Source: Planctomycetota bacterium
Lineage (GTDB): Bacteria; Planctomycetota; UBA8742; UBA2392
NCBI GenBank assembly: GCA_019912315.1
Contig: JAIOJA010000013.1
Span: 1 to 64,000, forward strand
DNA: 64,000 nucleotides
Direction: 5' to 3'
The translations under genes and the position numbers were made by a program. The notes under the pieces were generated by a model, which had not been told where the DNA came from, searched no databases, and saw only the letters and a program-made list of their open reading frames with translations. Shown here one piece after another: positions 8,495-19,250 of this stretch. The stretch's first letter is position 1. Every line of letters starts with the position of its first letter.

Positions 8495-9052
8495 CTACTT
8501 GGTTGTGCCGTTGTAGATGTCGTCAGTTTCGCCGTCCTTCTCATACAACTGCTGGTCAGGACCGAGTGAGATGATGTCGTAGCTGTTTTCGTTGTAACGG
8601 CGCCCGGTGTAGCCGCGGTTCTTGCCGCTGGCGCTCTTCTTCATGGTGTAGTTGCGGTAGATGTAAAACCTGTTCCAGGGGTCCAGGAATACGGGGCGCC
8701 CGCCTTCGGAGCCTTCAACGTACAGGTCGTTGCCGATGTAGGCCTCTTTGCCGGCCTTGATCGGCTTCGTCACCAGTTCATTGAACAGCTCAATGTTGCC
8801 GCGGGAGTAGCTGTCGCCATCCGTCAGGTCCGGACTGGCCGGGAAGGTGTTCGAGTCCTTGCCGTTGTCGTTCTGCCACTTCTGCATGGCCTGCGGCACG
8901 GCGTTGTTCACGAAGAACTCCGCCTGGGCGATTTCGCCCTTCTTGCTTGCCGTAAGCAGAACAGCCAGCAGCACAACGACCAATACGCCAATAATGCCGA
9001 CCACAATCAGAATTTCGATCAGGGTAAAGCCTGATCGTAATGAGCGTCTCAT
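8495..9052 (-). CDS. Pseudopilin with type IV prepilin signal (GspG-like), first gene of the operon
   Basis: 185 residues, starting at MRRSLRSGFTLIEILIVVG. A start 13 codons earlier exists, but the leader would then be too long for the usual prepilin signal. The mature protein begins FTLIE and continues into a membrane helix (VVVLLAVLLTASKKG). The C-terminus includes FLDPWNRFYIYRNY and ISLGPDQQLYEKDGETDDIYNGT, close to the GspG pattern DPWG-PY and SLGADG-GTDDI. It is the second GspG-like gene in the set; two major-pilin candidates in one operon is unusual for a classical type II system. Confidence 0.82.
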   Translation of the reverse strand: MRRSLRSGFTLIEILIVVGIIGVLVVVLLAVLLTASKKGEIAQAEFFVNNAVPQAMQKWQNDNGKDSNTFPASPDLTDGDSYSRGNIELFNELVTKPIKAGKEAYIGNDLYVEGSEGGRPVFLDPWNRFYIYRNYTMKKSASGKNRGYTGRRYNENSYDIISLGPDQQLYEKDGETDDIYNGTTK

Positions 9053-9255
9053 CGGACCTCCGGTGACCAACCGTAATTGCCATCTATGCAAAAGTTACGC
9101 CAACCCGCGGAGCAGACCTGCGCGATTGACGCAAATACCGTCTGTACCGTCAGTTCAACACATCCGCACGGGGTACAACATGCTATCGGAACTGCCCTGT
9201 TGTGCAAGTTCGGTAACGCGGTGTCTGGTGGATCGGACGGGCGCAGGGCGCCGCG

Positions 9256-9903
9256 TCAGCCCTGGCCCACGGAAACAAGCTTCCCCTCAGCCAGCTCTAC
9301 TACATGATCCGCAACCTGTCGCGCACTGTCGTGATCGTGCGTGCTGAAAATCACCACGCACCCCTCGTTCGCCTGTTCGCGGGCGGCCCGCCAAAGGCGC
9401 TCGCGGGCGTTTTTGTCCAGCCCGGTGGAAGGCTCATCCAGCAACAGCAAGGCCGGGCCGTGAACCAGCGCCCGACACAGCGCGCCGGCCTGCTCCTGCC
9501 CGCGGGAGAGTTCTGTTAAAGGAAGGTCGGCGAATCTCGCCGCTTCAAAACGCTCGATCAGGCTTGCCGCACGGGCTGGTGGGTCACTGACACCGTACAA
9601 TCTGCCGAACATGTGAAGGTTTTCGCGAATGGTGAGGGCCGCGTCGAGCATACTGTCATGCCCAAGATAGCCGATGCGCGCCCGGGATTTGAGGACCCGG
9701 CCGCGCAGGTCAAGCTCGCCCAGCGTGATCTGGCCGGCGTCGGGCTTGAGGATCGTCGCCAGCACGCGAATCAGCGTGGTTTTGCCGGTGCCGTTGCCGC
9801 CTGTAAGGGCCGTGACGGTGCCGGGCTCGCAGGTGATGTCCAGCCCGCGCAGCACGTGGGTCGCGCCCCAAGATTTCACGATGCCCGTGCCCGTCAGGCG
9901 CAT
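9256..9903 (-). CDS. ccmA: ABC transporter ATPase, cytochrome c maturation (CcmA-like)
   Basis: 215-residue ATP-binding subunit, the size of CcmA. The nucleotide-binding motifs are intact: Walker A GGNGTGKTT at ~35-43, signature LSRGQEQ at ~134, Walker B LLLLDEPSTGLD at ~155, and H-loop STHDHD at ~190. In system I cytochrome c maturation CcmA works with CcmB to release haem-loaded CcmE. The assignment rests on position: it is the last gene of the ccmE-ccmF-ccmH operon, and its ATG overlaps the upstream stop by one base (TGATG). CcmB and CcmC are not in the window, so a different ABC role cannot be fully excluded. Confidence 0.75.
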   Translation of the reverse strand: MRLTGTGIVKSWGATHVLRGLDITCEPGTVTALTGGNGTGKTTLIRVLATILKPDAGQITLGELDLRGRVLKSRARIGYLGHDSMLDAALTIRENLHMFGRLYGVSDPPARAASLIERFEAARFADLPLTELSRGQEQAGALCRALVHGPALLLLDEPSTGLDKNARERLWRAAREQANEGCVVIFSTHDHDSARQVADHVVELAEGKLVSVGQG

Positions 9904-11471
9904 CAGTTCTCGCTTCGTGAGTCAAACTCGACCAGCCGGTTCAGCAGGCGCTGGCGCTGCTCCGTGTAGCTGCGCGCGGGCAGCCCGCCCTGTCCGTACT
10001 CGTGCTCCAGGGCGTTGACGGCGTCCAGCACTTCCTGGCGAGAGCCCGGCAACTCGCCCAGGCGCTTCAGTTGCTCGTCGCGCGGCTTGCGGACAGTCGC
10101 GATCAGCGCCCCCACAAATGCCAGCCCGAACAAAAAAGCCAGCGCCTTGAAAATCATGGAGACGTCCATCTGCTTGCCCGCCGGCGCCGGTGTGCCGGGG
10201 GGCGCGGGCTCGCCGCCGGCGCGAGCCTCAAGGCCGCGCATGAACTCCTGCACCTCGGGCGTGAAACCGACGGCCAGAATTGCCACTTCGCCAGCGGGCA
10301 GGTCCGGTTCGGCGTCCGGGTTGCTTGCAAGGCGCCCCGTCGCGTCCAGCGGGGCGTACAGGCGCCTGTGCGCCCCGTCGATCACCGCCGTGAAAGTCAG
10401 CCCCTCGGAAACGCCGCCCGTCGCTTCGACCACTTCGTATTCAAATGCCCGCTTGAACGACAGCTTGTCGCCCGGGGATGCCATCAGCACGCCCCCCTTG
10501 TGCATCAGACGCAGGGTCAGTCTGCCCGGCGCGCCCTCACGCGAAGGCGGTACCGGGCGTGTGAACACCAGTGTAGCAGAGCGCCCGCCCGCCGACGGGT
10601 TGACGCGATACTCCGTGTCGCCCGCGCCGACCATGGCCAGCATGGGGTTTGTGTTCAGGGGGTGCTGGTTGTCCGCGCTGGCCTGCGCGCCCGCCTTTGC
10701 CACCGGTGCGCTGCCGTGCATTCCGCCGCCGGTCCCGAAAGTCCACGACGCGGGGTTGGCGTCGCCCAGGCTGACGGGCTCGGCCGCGTTCCAGCCCTGC
10801 ATGTAAAACAGTTGCGAGCCATACATGGCAGGCAGGCTGCGGGCCGACATTCCGGGCGCGATCAGAATGTCCAGGCTGATGCTTACCATGACCGCCCGAT
10901 GCGGGTCCGGGTTCGTAACGGTGAGTGCCTCGACCAGCGTGATCGGCCCGAACTTCAGGTCTTCCCGCATGTTGCCCAGGGCCTCAAGCTGCCAGCTTTC
11001 GATACGAACAGCGCCCGGATCGGCGCCAAGGCGGTAGTACGGAATCTGCACGTCAATCGCGGCGCCCGCCTGGGTGAACCAGAGTTCTTCGCGCAAGGGC
11101 CACCACCAGTCGCCGATCTTCACGGCCACGGCGATGCGTTGCGCAAAGGGGATGCCTTCCAGCCGGAAAGTTCCGTCGCCCTGCAATTCCGCGCTGAAAC
11201 AGTCGCCAACATCGGTTACGGGTGCCAGCGCGCCGCCAAGCGGATTTTCCGGCTTCCGGTTCTCGCTCAGAGCCGTGAACGCAGTTTGCCACTCGGCGCC
11301 GGTGATTTCGTTGAATGGCGACGCGTCTCCCGGCAGCGGCACGGCCAGGATCATGCCCGCGTCATCAAGGTATTGGTCACCGCCGGCGGCGTCGAACACG
11401 TGGCCCGTAAGGACACCCTGGGCCGCAAGGGCCTGGGCGGCGATCAGGACGATGAAAACGAGTCGGGTCAT
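9903..11471 (-). CDS. Periplasmic membrane-anchored protein in the ccm operon, unknown function
   Basis: 522 residues, no family recognised with confidence. The N-terminus MTRLVFIVLIAAQALAAQG is a signal peptide. The bulk is beta-rich and extracytoplasmic. A single membrane segment near the C-terminus (MIFKALAFLFGLAFVGALIATV, ~425-446) is followed by a cytoplasmic tail. That tail (VNALEHEYGQGGLPARSYTEQRQRL) has the same EY-x-x-G-x-L-x-x-x-x-Y/F pattern as the next upstream gene and as CcmI-type helical hairpins. Both ends overlap neighbours (4 bp upstream, 1 bp downstream), so it is translationally tied to ccm genes. I infer a part in apocytochrome or haem handling; there is no direct evidence. 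Confidence 0.6.
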   Translation of the reverse strand: MTRLVFIVLIAAQALAAQGVLTGHVFDAAGGDQYLDDAGMILAVPLPGDASPFNEITGAEWQTAFTALSENRKPENPLGGALAPVTDVGDCFSAELQGDGTFRLEGIPFAQRIAVAVKIGDWWWPLREELWFTQAGAAIDVQIPYYRLGADPGAVRIESWQLEALGNMREDLKFGPITLVEALTVTNPDPHRAVMVSISLDILIAPGMSARSLPAMYGSQLFYMQGWNAAEPVSLGDANPASWTFGTGGGMHGSAPVAKAGAQASADNQHPLNTNPMLAMVGAGDTEYRVNPSAGGRSATLVFTRPVPPSREGAPGRLTLRLMHKGGVLMASPGDKLSFKRAFEYEVVEATGGVSEGLTFTAVIDGAHRRLYAPLDATGRLASNPDAEPDLPAGEVAILAVGFTPEVQEFMRGLEARAGGEPAPPGTPAPAGKQMDVSMIFKALAFLFGLAFVGALIATVRKPRDEQLKRLGELPGSRQEVLDAVNALEHEYGQGGLPARSYTEQRQRLLNRLVEFDSRSEN

Positions 11472-11860
11472 GCCTGGGTCTTTGAGCGGGCGAGGTCCTG
11501 GTCGATGCGTTTGCGCGCGACGGCGCGGCGCTGCTGAATCCTGTCGAGCTGGGTGGTGAGATCCTTGGCGGTCTGCAGATAGCCGGGACGCAGCCTGTCG
11601 AAATCGTCGGCGGGCAATTTGCCGGCGAGTTTATCGTCCTCAAGGTCCTTCAGGGCGCGCAGGGCTTCTTCGCGGCGGCGGGCGACGATGCTGTATTCAC
11701 TTTCGACGTCACCCACGAACCACAGGCGTTTGCGGCGGGCAAGGGGCGGAAATGTGATCAGCACAATCACGAAACTCAGGGGCGCGAGGCGCCAGTCCGC
11801 GACCGCAGTAAGCATGGCGGCGGCAACGGCGCCCAGCACGACTTTCACGGTGCTTTGCAT
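11468..11860 (-). CDS. Small membrane protein with CcmI-like helical hairpin
   Basis: 130 residues. Two hydrophobic segments near the N-terminus (STVKVVLGAVAAAMLTAV and LAPLSFVIVLITFPPLA) are followed by a charged coiled region. The motif ALKDLEDDKLAGKLPADDFDRL at ~88-109 resembles the N-terminal cytoplasmic hairpin of CcmI/CycH-type proteins (L-x-x-L-x-x-D-x-x-x-G-K-L-x-x-x-D/E-Y/F). It lacks the TPR domain of CcmI. The start overlaps the ccmH stop by one base (TGATG), and the stop overlaps the next gene by four bases, so its place in the cytochrome c maturation operon is firm even though the biochemical role is not. Confidence 0.6.
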   Translation of the reverse strand: MQSTVKVVLGAVAAAMLTAVADWRLAPLSFVIVLITFPPLARRKRLWFVGDVESEYSIVARRREEALRALKDLEDDKLAGKLPADDFDRLRPGYLQTAKDLTTQLDRIQQRRAVARKRIDQDLARSKTQA

Positions 11861-12383
11861 CAGTCCAGCTCCTTCAGCTCGTCGGCGATGCGCGCTTCGA
11901 GTTCCGGGTCGATTTCACGGCCTGGCGCTTCGGCGCGTTCCCCCTTGCGCGTGACCACCCAGAACCCGGCCCCGAAGGCGGCAATCAGCACCGCGCCCGC
12001 AATCGCCAGCAGCGGGTAGAGGCTGCTTTGCTCAGGCACCTGAAGCACACCGGGCCCGAAGCGGTTGACCATCTCCTGCTTGATGGCGGATTCGTCGAAC
12101 TTGCCGTTGCCTGCCAGCTCGCGCAGGAATTTGCGCTCTTCTTCTTTGGCGCTGCAGACGTTGTGGCTGCACGTCAGCAGGTTTTCGCGGCAGCCGCAGA
12201 TGCAGAACAGCTGCTCGCCGACCTGCTGGTACAGGCGGTCGGCCTCGGCGGGCGTGCGATCCTGCGCATTGAGTGCAGGCGCCAGAAACAGCAGCGCCAA
12301 CGCCATCAAGGCTGTTCCTGCTGCCTGCCTCCTTCGCGGCAACCTGGCGAAGTTCGCCATCGGAGATTCTGCCGCCTGATAAA

Positions 12384-12387
<4 letters not shown>
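11860..12387 (-). CDS. ccmH: Cytochrome c maturation protein CcmH
   Basis: Membrane-anchored periplasmic thiol oxidoreductase that keeps apocytochrome CXXCH cysteines reduced. 175 residues. The start at MIYQAAESP overlaps the ccmF stop as ATGA, which is more plausible than the longer upstream start. There is an N-terminal hydrophobic segment (ALMALALLFLAPALNAQ). The active-site region reads LFCICGCRENLLTCSHNVC at ~78-96, so extra cysteines surround the CxxC-type motif. A C-terminal membrane helix (YPLLAIAGAVLIAAFGAGFWVV) is followed by a short charged tail with DPELEARIADELKELD. The layout and conserved CCMH core (VPEQSSLY before the helix) match CcmH. Confidence 0.85.
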
Positions 12388-15656
<3,269 letters not shown>

Positions 15657-15659
15657 TGG

Positions 15660-16094
15660 CTACGGCGCGGGCTGGACCTCGTCGGCGGTCGTCAGCTCCT
15701 TGCCCTGGTAGCGCGAGGGGCACTGGGTCTGCAACAGCGTCGCGACAAACGCCCCGCGCTTTGAATCAAATCGACCTTCCATGGTGACGTGTGCGCCCTT
15801 CTTGAGACCCTGCGGCACGTCGTCACCTTCATAGATAACCTGGATCACGCGAGGATCGGCTGGCGCGGTCTGCCCTTCGGCGGGAATGTCCATGGCCGTG
15901 AAACGTGTGGGCTTGAACTCGCTCTGCACGTTCAACACCTGTCCGCGCACCTTTACGCGCTGGCCTTCGTAGTTGCTGGAGGTGATTTCGGGGATGGTGC
16001 GGTACTCAATACCGCCTTCCAGCAGCGCGAGGGTAACCGCACCGCCGACGGCCGCGACAAACAGGGCAATGACAATGATCAGCTTCGCGCTCAT
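15660..16094 (-). CDS. ccmE: Haem chaperone CcmE, Cys-type (CxxxY)
   Basis: Membrane-tethered OB-fold haem chaperone, 144 residues. An N-terminal signal anchor (KLIIVIALFVAAVGGAVTLAL) is followed by the OB fold, with VKVRGQVLNV, VIQVIYEGDDVPQGLKKGAHVTMEG and GAFVATLLQTQC. The usual haem-attaching His in HxxxY is replaced by Cys125 in C-P-S-R-Y129. Cys-type CcmE proteins are known from archaea and some Desulfovibrio-like bacteria and also bind haem covalently. It is the first gene of the ccm operon, 3 bp ahead of ccmF. The fold and neighbours make the call secure; the haem-linkage chemistry is inferred from the motif. Confidence 0.9.
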   Translation of the reverse strand: MSAKLIIVIALFVAAVGGAVTLALLEGGIEYRTIPEITSSNYEGQRVKVRGQVLNVQSEFKPTRFTAMDIPAEGQTAPADPRVIQVIYEGDDVPQGLKKGAHVTMEGRFDSKRGAFVATLLQTQCPSRYQGKELTTADEVQPAP

Positions 16095-16177
16095 GCTGTT
16101 TTCCTTATAACAGGGCGGCGTGGCTCAACAAGCAAGGGCCCGCACATGGAACGCACGGGGGCGGCGCGGGATTCGCG

Positions 16178-16894
16178 CTAGTTCTGCTCTTCCAGAGTTT
16201 TTTGCAGCATGGCCGTGAGGGGGCCGTTGTTCTGAAACGGGTAGTAAGGAAATACCAGTCGCCAGTGTGTGCGCTCGTCTTCTGGTGAGTCTTCGGTCAG
16301 GTAGGTTTTCGGCGAGGCGTGCTCGCGCTTCACAAAGTAGCGGTCGCCGATCCAGAACCCGTCTGCCTGCTTCGATTGTTCGGGTGCGTCGTCGACTTCC
16401 TGTTGCAGCAGGAAGTCTTCTTCTTTGCCGTCGAGTCGCAGGCGTACGCGCTTGAGTTGGGCTCGATCATCAGGCCAGACAAAGCCGGGATCGACGTTGA
16501 CGTCGCGGGACGCCTCGCGGAAATCTTCGACGCTGACGACTTCCGCCTGCTCGACGAACGAACCGACGCGCGGACGAATTTCTCCCCATCCGACCCGAAT
16601 GATGTGTTCGCTGTACTCGCGCAAGACCGGTTTGCCCAAAGTGTGAAGAAAAAGTCCCGCGTCATCCTGCTGGTACGCGTCGCGCACGGCGTCGATAGTT
16701 TTCTCCGGTTCGGTGAGTTGTGGCCGCGGTGTTGTAACGCAGCCCGTCGCCACCAACCCCGCGAGCATCAAGGCAAGCGGGGCGATGACACGTAGCCCAA
16801 GGCGCGCGCGCGTATGTATTGACGCGTCAACATAGCGACGCGCCGGTAAATTATCCGGACGTATTGACGTGTCAAGGATGGTGTCTGCGGGCAT
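16178..16894 (-). CDS. Lipoprotein of unknown function
   Basis: 238 residues if started at MPADTILDT. The start is uncertain: no good Shine-Dalgarno precedes it, and the first ~45 codons overlap two palindromic boxes that may be regulatory. The segment RVIAPLALMLAGLVATGC is a lipoprotein signal with a lipobox ending at Cys. After it come a helical stretch (EKTIDAVRDAYQQDDAGLFLHTLG) that resembles NTF2-like or 'DUF' lipoprotein folds, and a beta-rich body with DRYFVKRE. The C-terminus is soluble. No family assigned. It is divergent from the histone-like gene. Confidence 0.6.
   Translation of the reverse strand: MPADTILDTSIRPDNLPARRYVDASIHTRARLGLRVIAPLALMLAGLVATGCVTTPRPQLTEPEKTIDAVRDAYQQDDAGLFLHTLGKPVLREYSEHIIRVGWGEIRPRVGSFVEQAEVVSVEDFREASRDVNVDPGFVWPDDRAQLKRVRLRLDGKEEDFLLQQEVDDAPEQSKQADGFWIGDRYFVKREHASPKTYLTEDSPEDERTHWRLVFPYYPFQNNGPLTAMLQKTLEEQN
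16819..16875. promoter_or_regulatory. Pair of 12-bp palindromic boxes TTGACGYGTCAA
   Basis: TTGACGCGTCAA (16819-16830) is a perfect palindrome and TTGACGTGTCAA (16864-16875) differs at one base; their centres are 45 bp apart. They lie in or just before the uncertain 5' end of the lipoprotein gene and upstream of the divergent histone-like gene. Dimeric-regulator binding sites are possible. The same perfect 12-mer also occurs inside coding sequence at 53167 and 63940, where it encodes Asp-Ala-Ser, so function is unproven. Confidence 0.3.
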
Positions 16895-16903
16895 GATTTT
16901 CTT

Positions 16904-16932
16904 TTGACGGGTTCTTTCCGACAGGATACTTT
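16904..16932 (+). promoter_or_regulatory. Sigma-70-type promoter of the histone-like gene
   Basis: TTGACG (16904-16909) and TACTTT (16927-16932) are separated by exactly 17 bp. The predicted transcript would start about 37 bases before the start codon of the Lys/Ala-rich protein. Confidence 0.55.
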
Positions 16933-16976
16933 TCATCCATCGAGTGTGTGCGTTGAAGAAAGTTAAGGAGGGGAGC

Positions 16977-17150
16977 ATGGCAGGTACCGCGAAGAAGAAG
17001 ACGGCCAAGAAGAAGCCGGCCGCAAAGAAGAAACCGGCAGCCAAGAAGAAGGCCGCCCCGAAGAAGAAGGCTGCCGCAAAGAAGAAGCCGGCGGCCAAGA
17101 AAACCGCCAAGAAGAAGACCGCAAAAAAGAAGTCCGCAGCAAAGAAGTAG
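16977..17150 (+). CDS. Lys/Ala-rich histone H1-like DNA-binding protein
   Basis: 57 residues composed almost wholly of K, A, P and T in a K-K-x-A-A-K-K-K repeat, like the C-terminal tails of histone H1 and bacterial Hc1/AlgP-type proteins. Probably binds nucleic acid or condenses the nucleoid; there is no folded domain. The ATG is chosen because AAGGAGGGG lies seven bases upstream. A consensus-like promoter precedes the gene and a strong terminator follows, so it is a free-standing transcript. The DNA is a run of AAG, GCC and CCG codons, which makes repeat slippage likely between strains. Confidence 0.8.
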   Translation: MAGTAKKKTAKKKPAAKKKPAAKKKAAPKKKAAAKKKPAAKKTAKKKTAKKKSAAKK

Positions 17151-17223
17151 TCACCAGGGCAGAAGCAAAGAAACCAAAGCGCCGCCATACGGCAGGCAAG
17201 CAAATCACTCAGCACACATTCGA

Positions 17224-17261
17224 GAGCCTCACTGTCCGCCAACAGTGAGGCTCACTTTTTT
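17224..17261 (+). terminator. Strong Rho-independent terminator after the histone-like gene
   Basis: Perfect 11-bp stem GAGCCTCACTG / CAGTGAGGCTC with an 8-base loop, followed by AC and six T. It lies about 75 bases past the stop codon. Confidence 0.9.
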
Positions 17262-17290
17262 AACGAGTGTTAGGGATGTGTCGTGTACGA

Positions 17291-17323
17291 CGACGCCGGG
17301 AAGAAGAGTTCTTCCCGGCGTCG
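17291..17323 (-). terminator. Hairpin downstream of rplI
   Basis: Perfect 15-bp inverted repeat CGACGCCGGGAAGAA / TTCTTCCCGGCGTCG with a 3-base loop, located 35 bp past the rplI stop. There is no T run on the rplI side, so it may act as a processing or stabilising hairpin, or as a factor-assisted terminator for the ribosomal operon. Confidence 0.55.
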
Positions 17324-17357
17324 TTCGTTGTGCGTATCTGATCCCCTGAAGCCTGGC

Positions 17358-17810
17358 TTAGTCCTGCGCGGCCACCACCCACACGCGGCTCTGCACTTCC
17401 ACTTCCTCATGCAGGCGGATGTTGAAGCTGTATGTCCCGAGCTCGCGGATATGGTCGGACTCGAGTTCGATCTGCGCGGGCTTCAGCGTGACGCCTTCTT
17501 CCTTGAACGCGTCCACAATCACCTTCGGTGTAACGCTGCCGAACAGGTGCCCTTCGGCGCTCGCGCGCATCGGCACCGTCAGCTGTACTTTGCTGATCGC
17601 ATCCGAAACTTCCTGGGCGTGTTCCTTTTCACGGGCGGTACGGGATTCGTAGGCGCGCTTTTCGCCGGCCAGACGGCGCATGTTCTCTTCGCTGGCCTGC
17701 ATGGCCAGGTTCTTTGGCAGCAGGTAGTTGCGTGCGTAGCCGTCGTTGACGTCAACGATTTCGCCACGCTTGCCGACCCCGCGAATGCTTTCTCGTAGCA
17801 ACAGTTTCAT
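17358..17810 (-). CDS. rplI: 50S ribosomal protein L9
   Basis: Binds 23S rRNA. 150 residues, the normal L9 length. MKLLLRESIRGVGKRGEIVDVNDGYARNYLLPKNLA is the diagnostic N-terminal domain; a long connecting helix and a C-terminal domain (VTPKVIVDAFKEEGVTL) follow. Last gene of the rpsF-ssb-rpsR-rplI order that is conserved across bacteria; the spacing to rpsR is 67 bp. Confidence 0.97.
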   Translation of the reverse strand: MKLLLRESIRGVGKRGEIVDVNDGYARNYLLPKNLAMQASEENMRRLAGEKRAYESRTAREKEHAQEVSDAISKVQLTVPMRASAEGHLFGSVTPKVIVDAFKEEGVTLKPAQIELESDHIRELGTYSFNIRLHEEVEVQSRVWVVAAQD

Positions 17811-17877
17811 GTTCGTTCTCCAGGCGGGGGCGAAGCAGCAGGAGTCACCTCCTGCTTGTCGCCTTCCGCTTCCTGAT

Positions 17878-18147
17878 TTAATTGTTCACGAAGGGAAGCA
17901 GAGCCATGAAGCGGGCGAGCTTCACGGCGTCGCGTACCATCGCCTGTTCCTTGTGTGTTGTTCCCGTGCGCTTGCGGGGCAGGATCTTGCCCACGCCGGA
18001 AACGAACCGGCTGAGCGTGTCCACATCCTTGTAGTCAAGGAACACGCGCTGGTCCTTCGTCAGCTTGCTGTGCGTCGGCGCCAGGTTGCGCGTCTTCTTC
18101 TTCTTCTTCTTCTTCAGCTTTACCTTGTTGATGCGGATGTTTCCCAT
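17878..18147 (-). CDS. rpsR: 30S ribosomal protein S18
   Basis: 89 residues. The S18 core is present: [29 protein letters not shown], then [19 protein letters not shown]. The N-terminal extension contains a run of seven lysines ([12 protein letters not shown]), encoded by an AAG repeat that could slip. Zinc-ligand cysteines of C+ type S18 are absent. It sits between ssb (35 bp) and rplI. Confidence 0.97.
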   Translation of the reverse strand: MGNIRINKVKLKKKKKKKTRNLAPTHSKLTKDQRVFLDYKDVDTLSRFVSGVGKILPRKRTGTTHKEQAMVRDAVKLARFMALLPFVNN

Positions 18148-18182
18148 GGCTTTCCTTTGGCGCGCCCGGGGCGCGGTTTGTG

Positions 18183-18683
18183 TTAGTCAAGTGTGACGTC
18201 GTCGCCGACGTCTTCATCGTAATCGTTGCCGGTTTCATTCCGGTGCGGCGGTTCACTGAGGTCATCGTCGTCGGAACTGTCATTGTCGTCCCGCACGGTG
18301 TTGCCACCCTTTTCGACAATGCGGATATGCCGCCCCGACTCACTGCGTTCGACCTCTCGACGAATGAACTGGACAGAATACGCGACTACCCGGATCCGCG
18401 AGCGGCGTTGCCCCTCGCTGGTTGTCCAGGTGTCTTGCTCAAGGCGTCCCTCGACAAAAACGGGAGAGCCCTTCTTCAGGTATTCGGCGCAGCTTTCGGC
18501 CAGCTTGCGCCAGCTCACGACATCGATGAAGCACGTGCGATCGTGCTTCTCGCCGTTGCTGCTGGTATAGCTGTCGCTGACCGCCAGGCGGAACTCGGTG
18601 ACCGGCGTGCCCGAGGGCGTGTGCCGCAGATCCGGGTCGCGCGCCAGGTTGCCGACCATGAATACCTTGTTGAGCGTGATCAT
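18183..18683 (-). CDS. ssb: Single-stranded DNA-binding protein
   Basis: 166 residues. The OB fold spans about residues 1-110: [54 protein letters not shown] and VFVEGRL. The C-terminal tail is acidic and disordered ([28 protein letters not shown]). It lacks the canonical terminal DDDIPF tip, which normally recruits SSB partners, and ends instead in VTLD. Operonic position between rpsF and rpsR is standard. Confidence 0.95.
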   Translation of the reverse strand: MITLNKVFMVGNLARDPDLRHTPSGTPVTEFRLAVSDSYTSSNGEKHDRTCFIDVVSWRKLAESCAEYLKKGSPVFVEGRLEQDTWTTSEGQRRSRIRVVAYSVQFIRREVERSESGRHIRIVEKGGNTVRDDNDSSDDDDLSEPPHRNETGNDYDEDVGDDVTLD

Positions 18684-18725
18684 ATCGCAGTCCTTCGTCA
18701 GTTCGCGGGCGAGTTCGCAGAGGGG

Positions 18726-19157
18726 CTAGTCCGCCGCCGCCGCCGCCTTCTCGCGTCGCGCGCCGGTTTCTTCGCCGTCGCTATCGCTATCGCTGGATTC
18801 CGTCTCGCGCGGGCGGCTCGGTTTGCTTTCGTAGCGCTTGAACCACTTTTCGATGGGAATGCCGTCGCGATTCACGAACAGGTAACGAAGGATGCGCTCG
18901 GTCAGACGGCACTCAAGCTCGATTTCGGCCAGCTTGAGCGTATCCGAACGGAACGCCGCCAGAACGTAAGCTCCGCGCTTGTTCTTGCGCACCTCATAGG
19001 CGAGCTTTTGCTCGGCCCACATTTCGGCGCGTACGACCGTGGCTCCGTGCTTTTCCAGCACGCCTTTGCACAACGCGACGGCCGCTTCGGGGTCCTTGTT
19101 CGCGAACCCCGGGTCCACGATGAACAGACCCTCGTACATCCTCTGGATTACTGCCAT
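18726..19157 (-). CDS. rpsF: 30S ribosomal protein S6
   Basis: 143 residues. The start at MAVIQRMYEGLFIVDPGF has GGAGAAGGAGAAG just upstream and fits the family; an earlier in-frame ATG would add a non-conserved leader. The S6 core is visible: YEGLFIVDPG, GATVVRAEMWAEQKLAYEVRKNKRGAYVL and LTERILRYLFVNRD. The C-terminal extension is rich in Ser, Asp and Glu and then Ala/Lys (SDSDSDGEETGARREKAAAAAD), as often seen in longer S6 proteins. Confidence 0.95.
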   Translation of the reverse strand: MAVIQRMYEGLFIVDPGFANKDPEAAVALCKGVLEKHGATVVRAEMWAEQKLAYEVRKNKRGAYVLAAFRSDTLKLAEIELECRLTERILRYLFVNRDGIPIEKWFKRYESKPSRPRETESSDSDSDGEETGARREKAAAAAD

Positions 19158-19250
19158 GACTTCTCCTTCTCCGGAACGTCGTTGCCCCTTTGGTCCATTC
19201 GCCCGGCGCATCCGGAGTGCGCGCCGGGAGGGGCGAATCGTCTGCTTGTT

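Noticed and set aside
10002..11537. 511-codon plus-strand open frame opposite the unknown ccm-operon protein
   Set aside because: The minus-strand frame has a signal peptide, a membrane helix and overlapping operon neighbours; the plus-strand frame has none of these.
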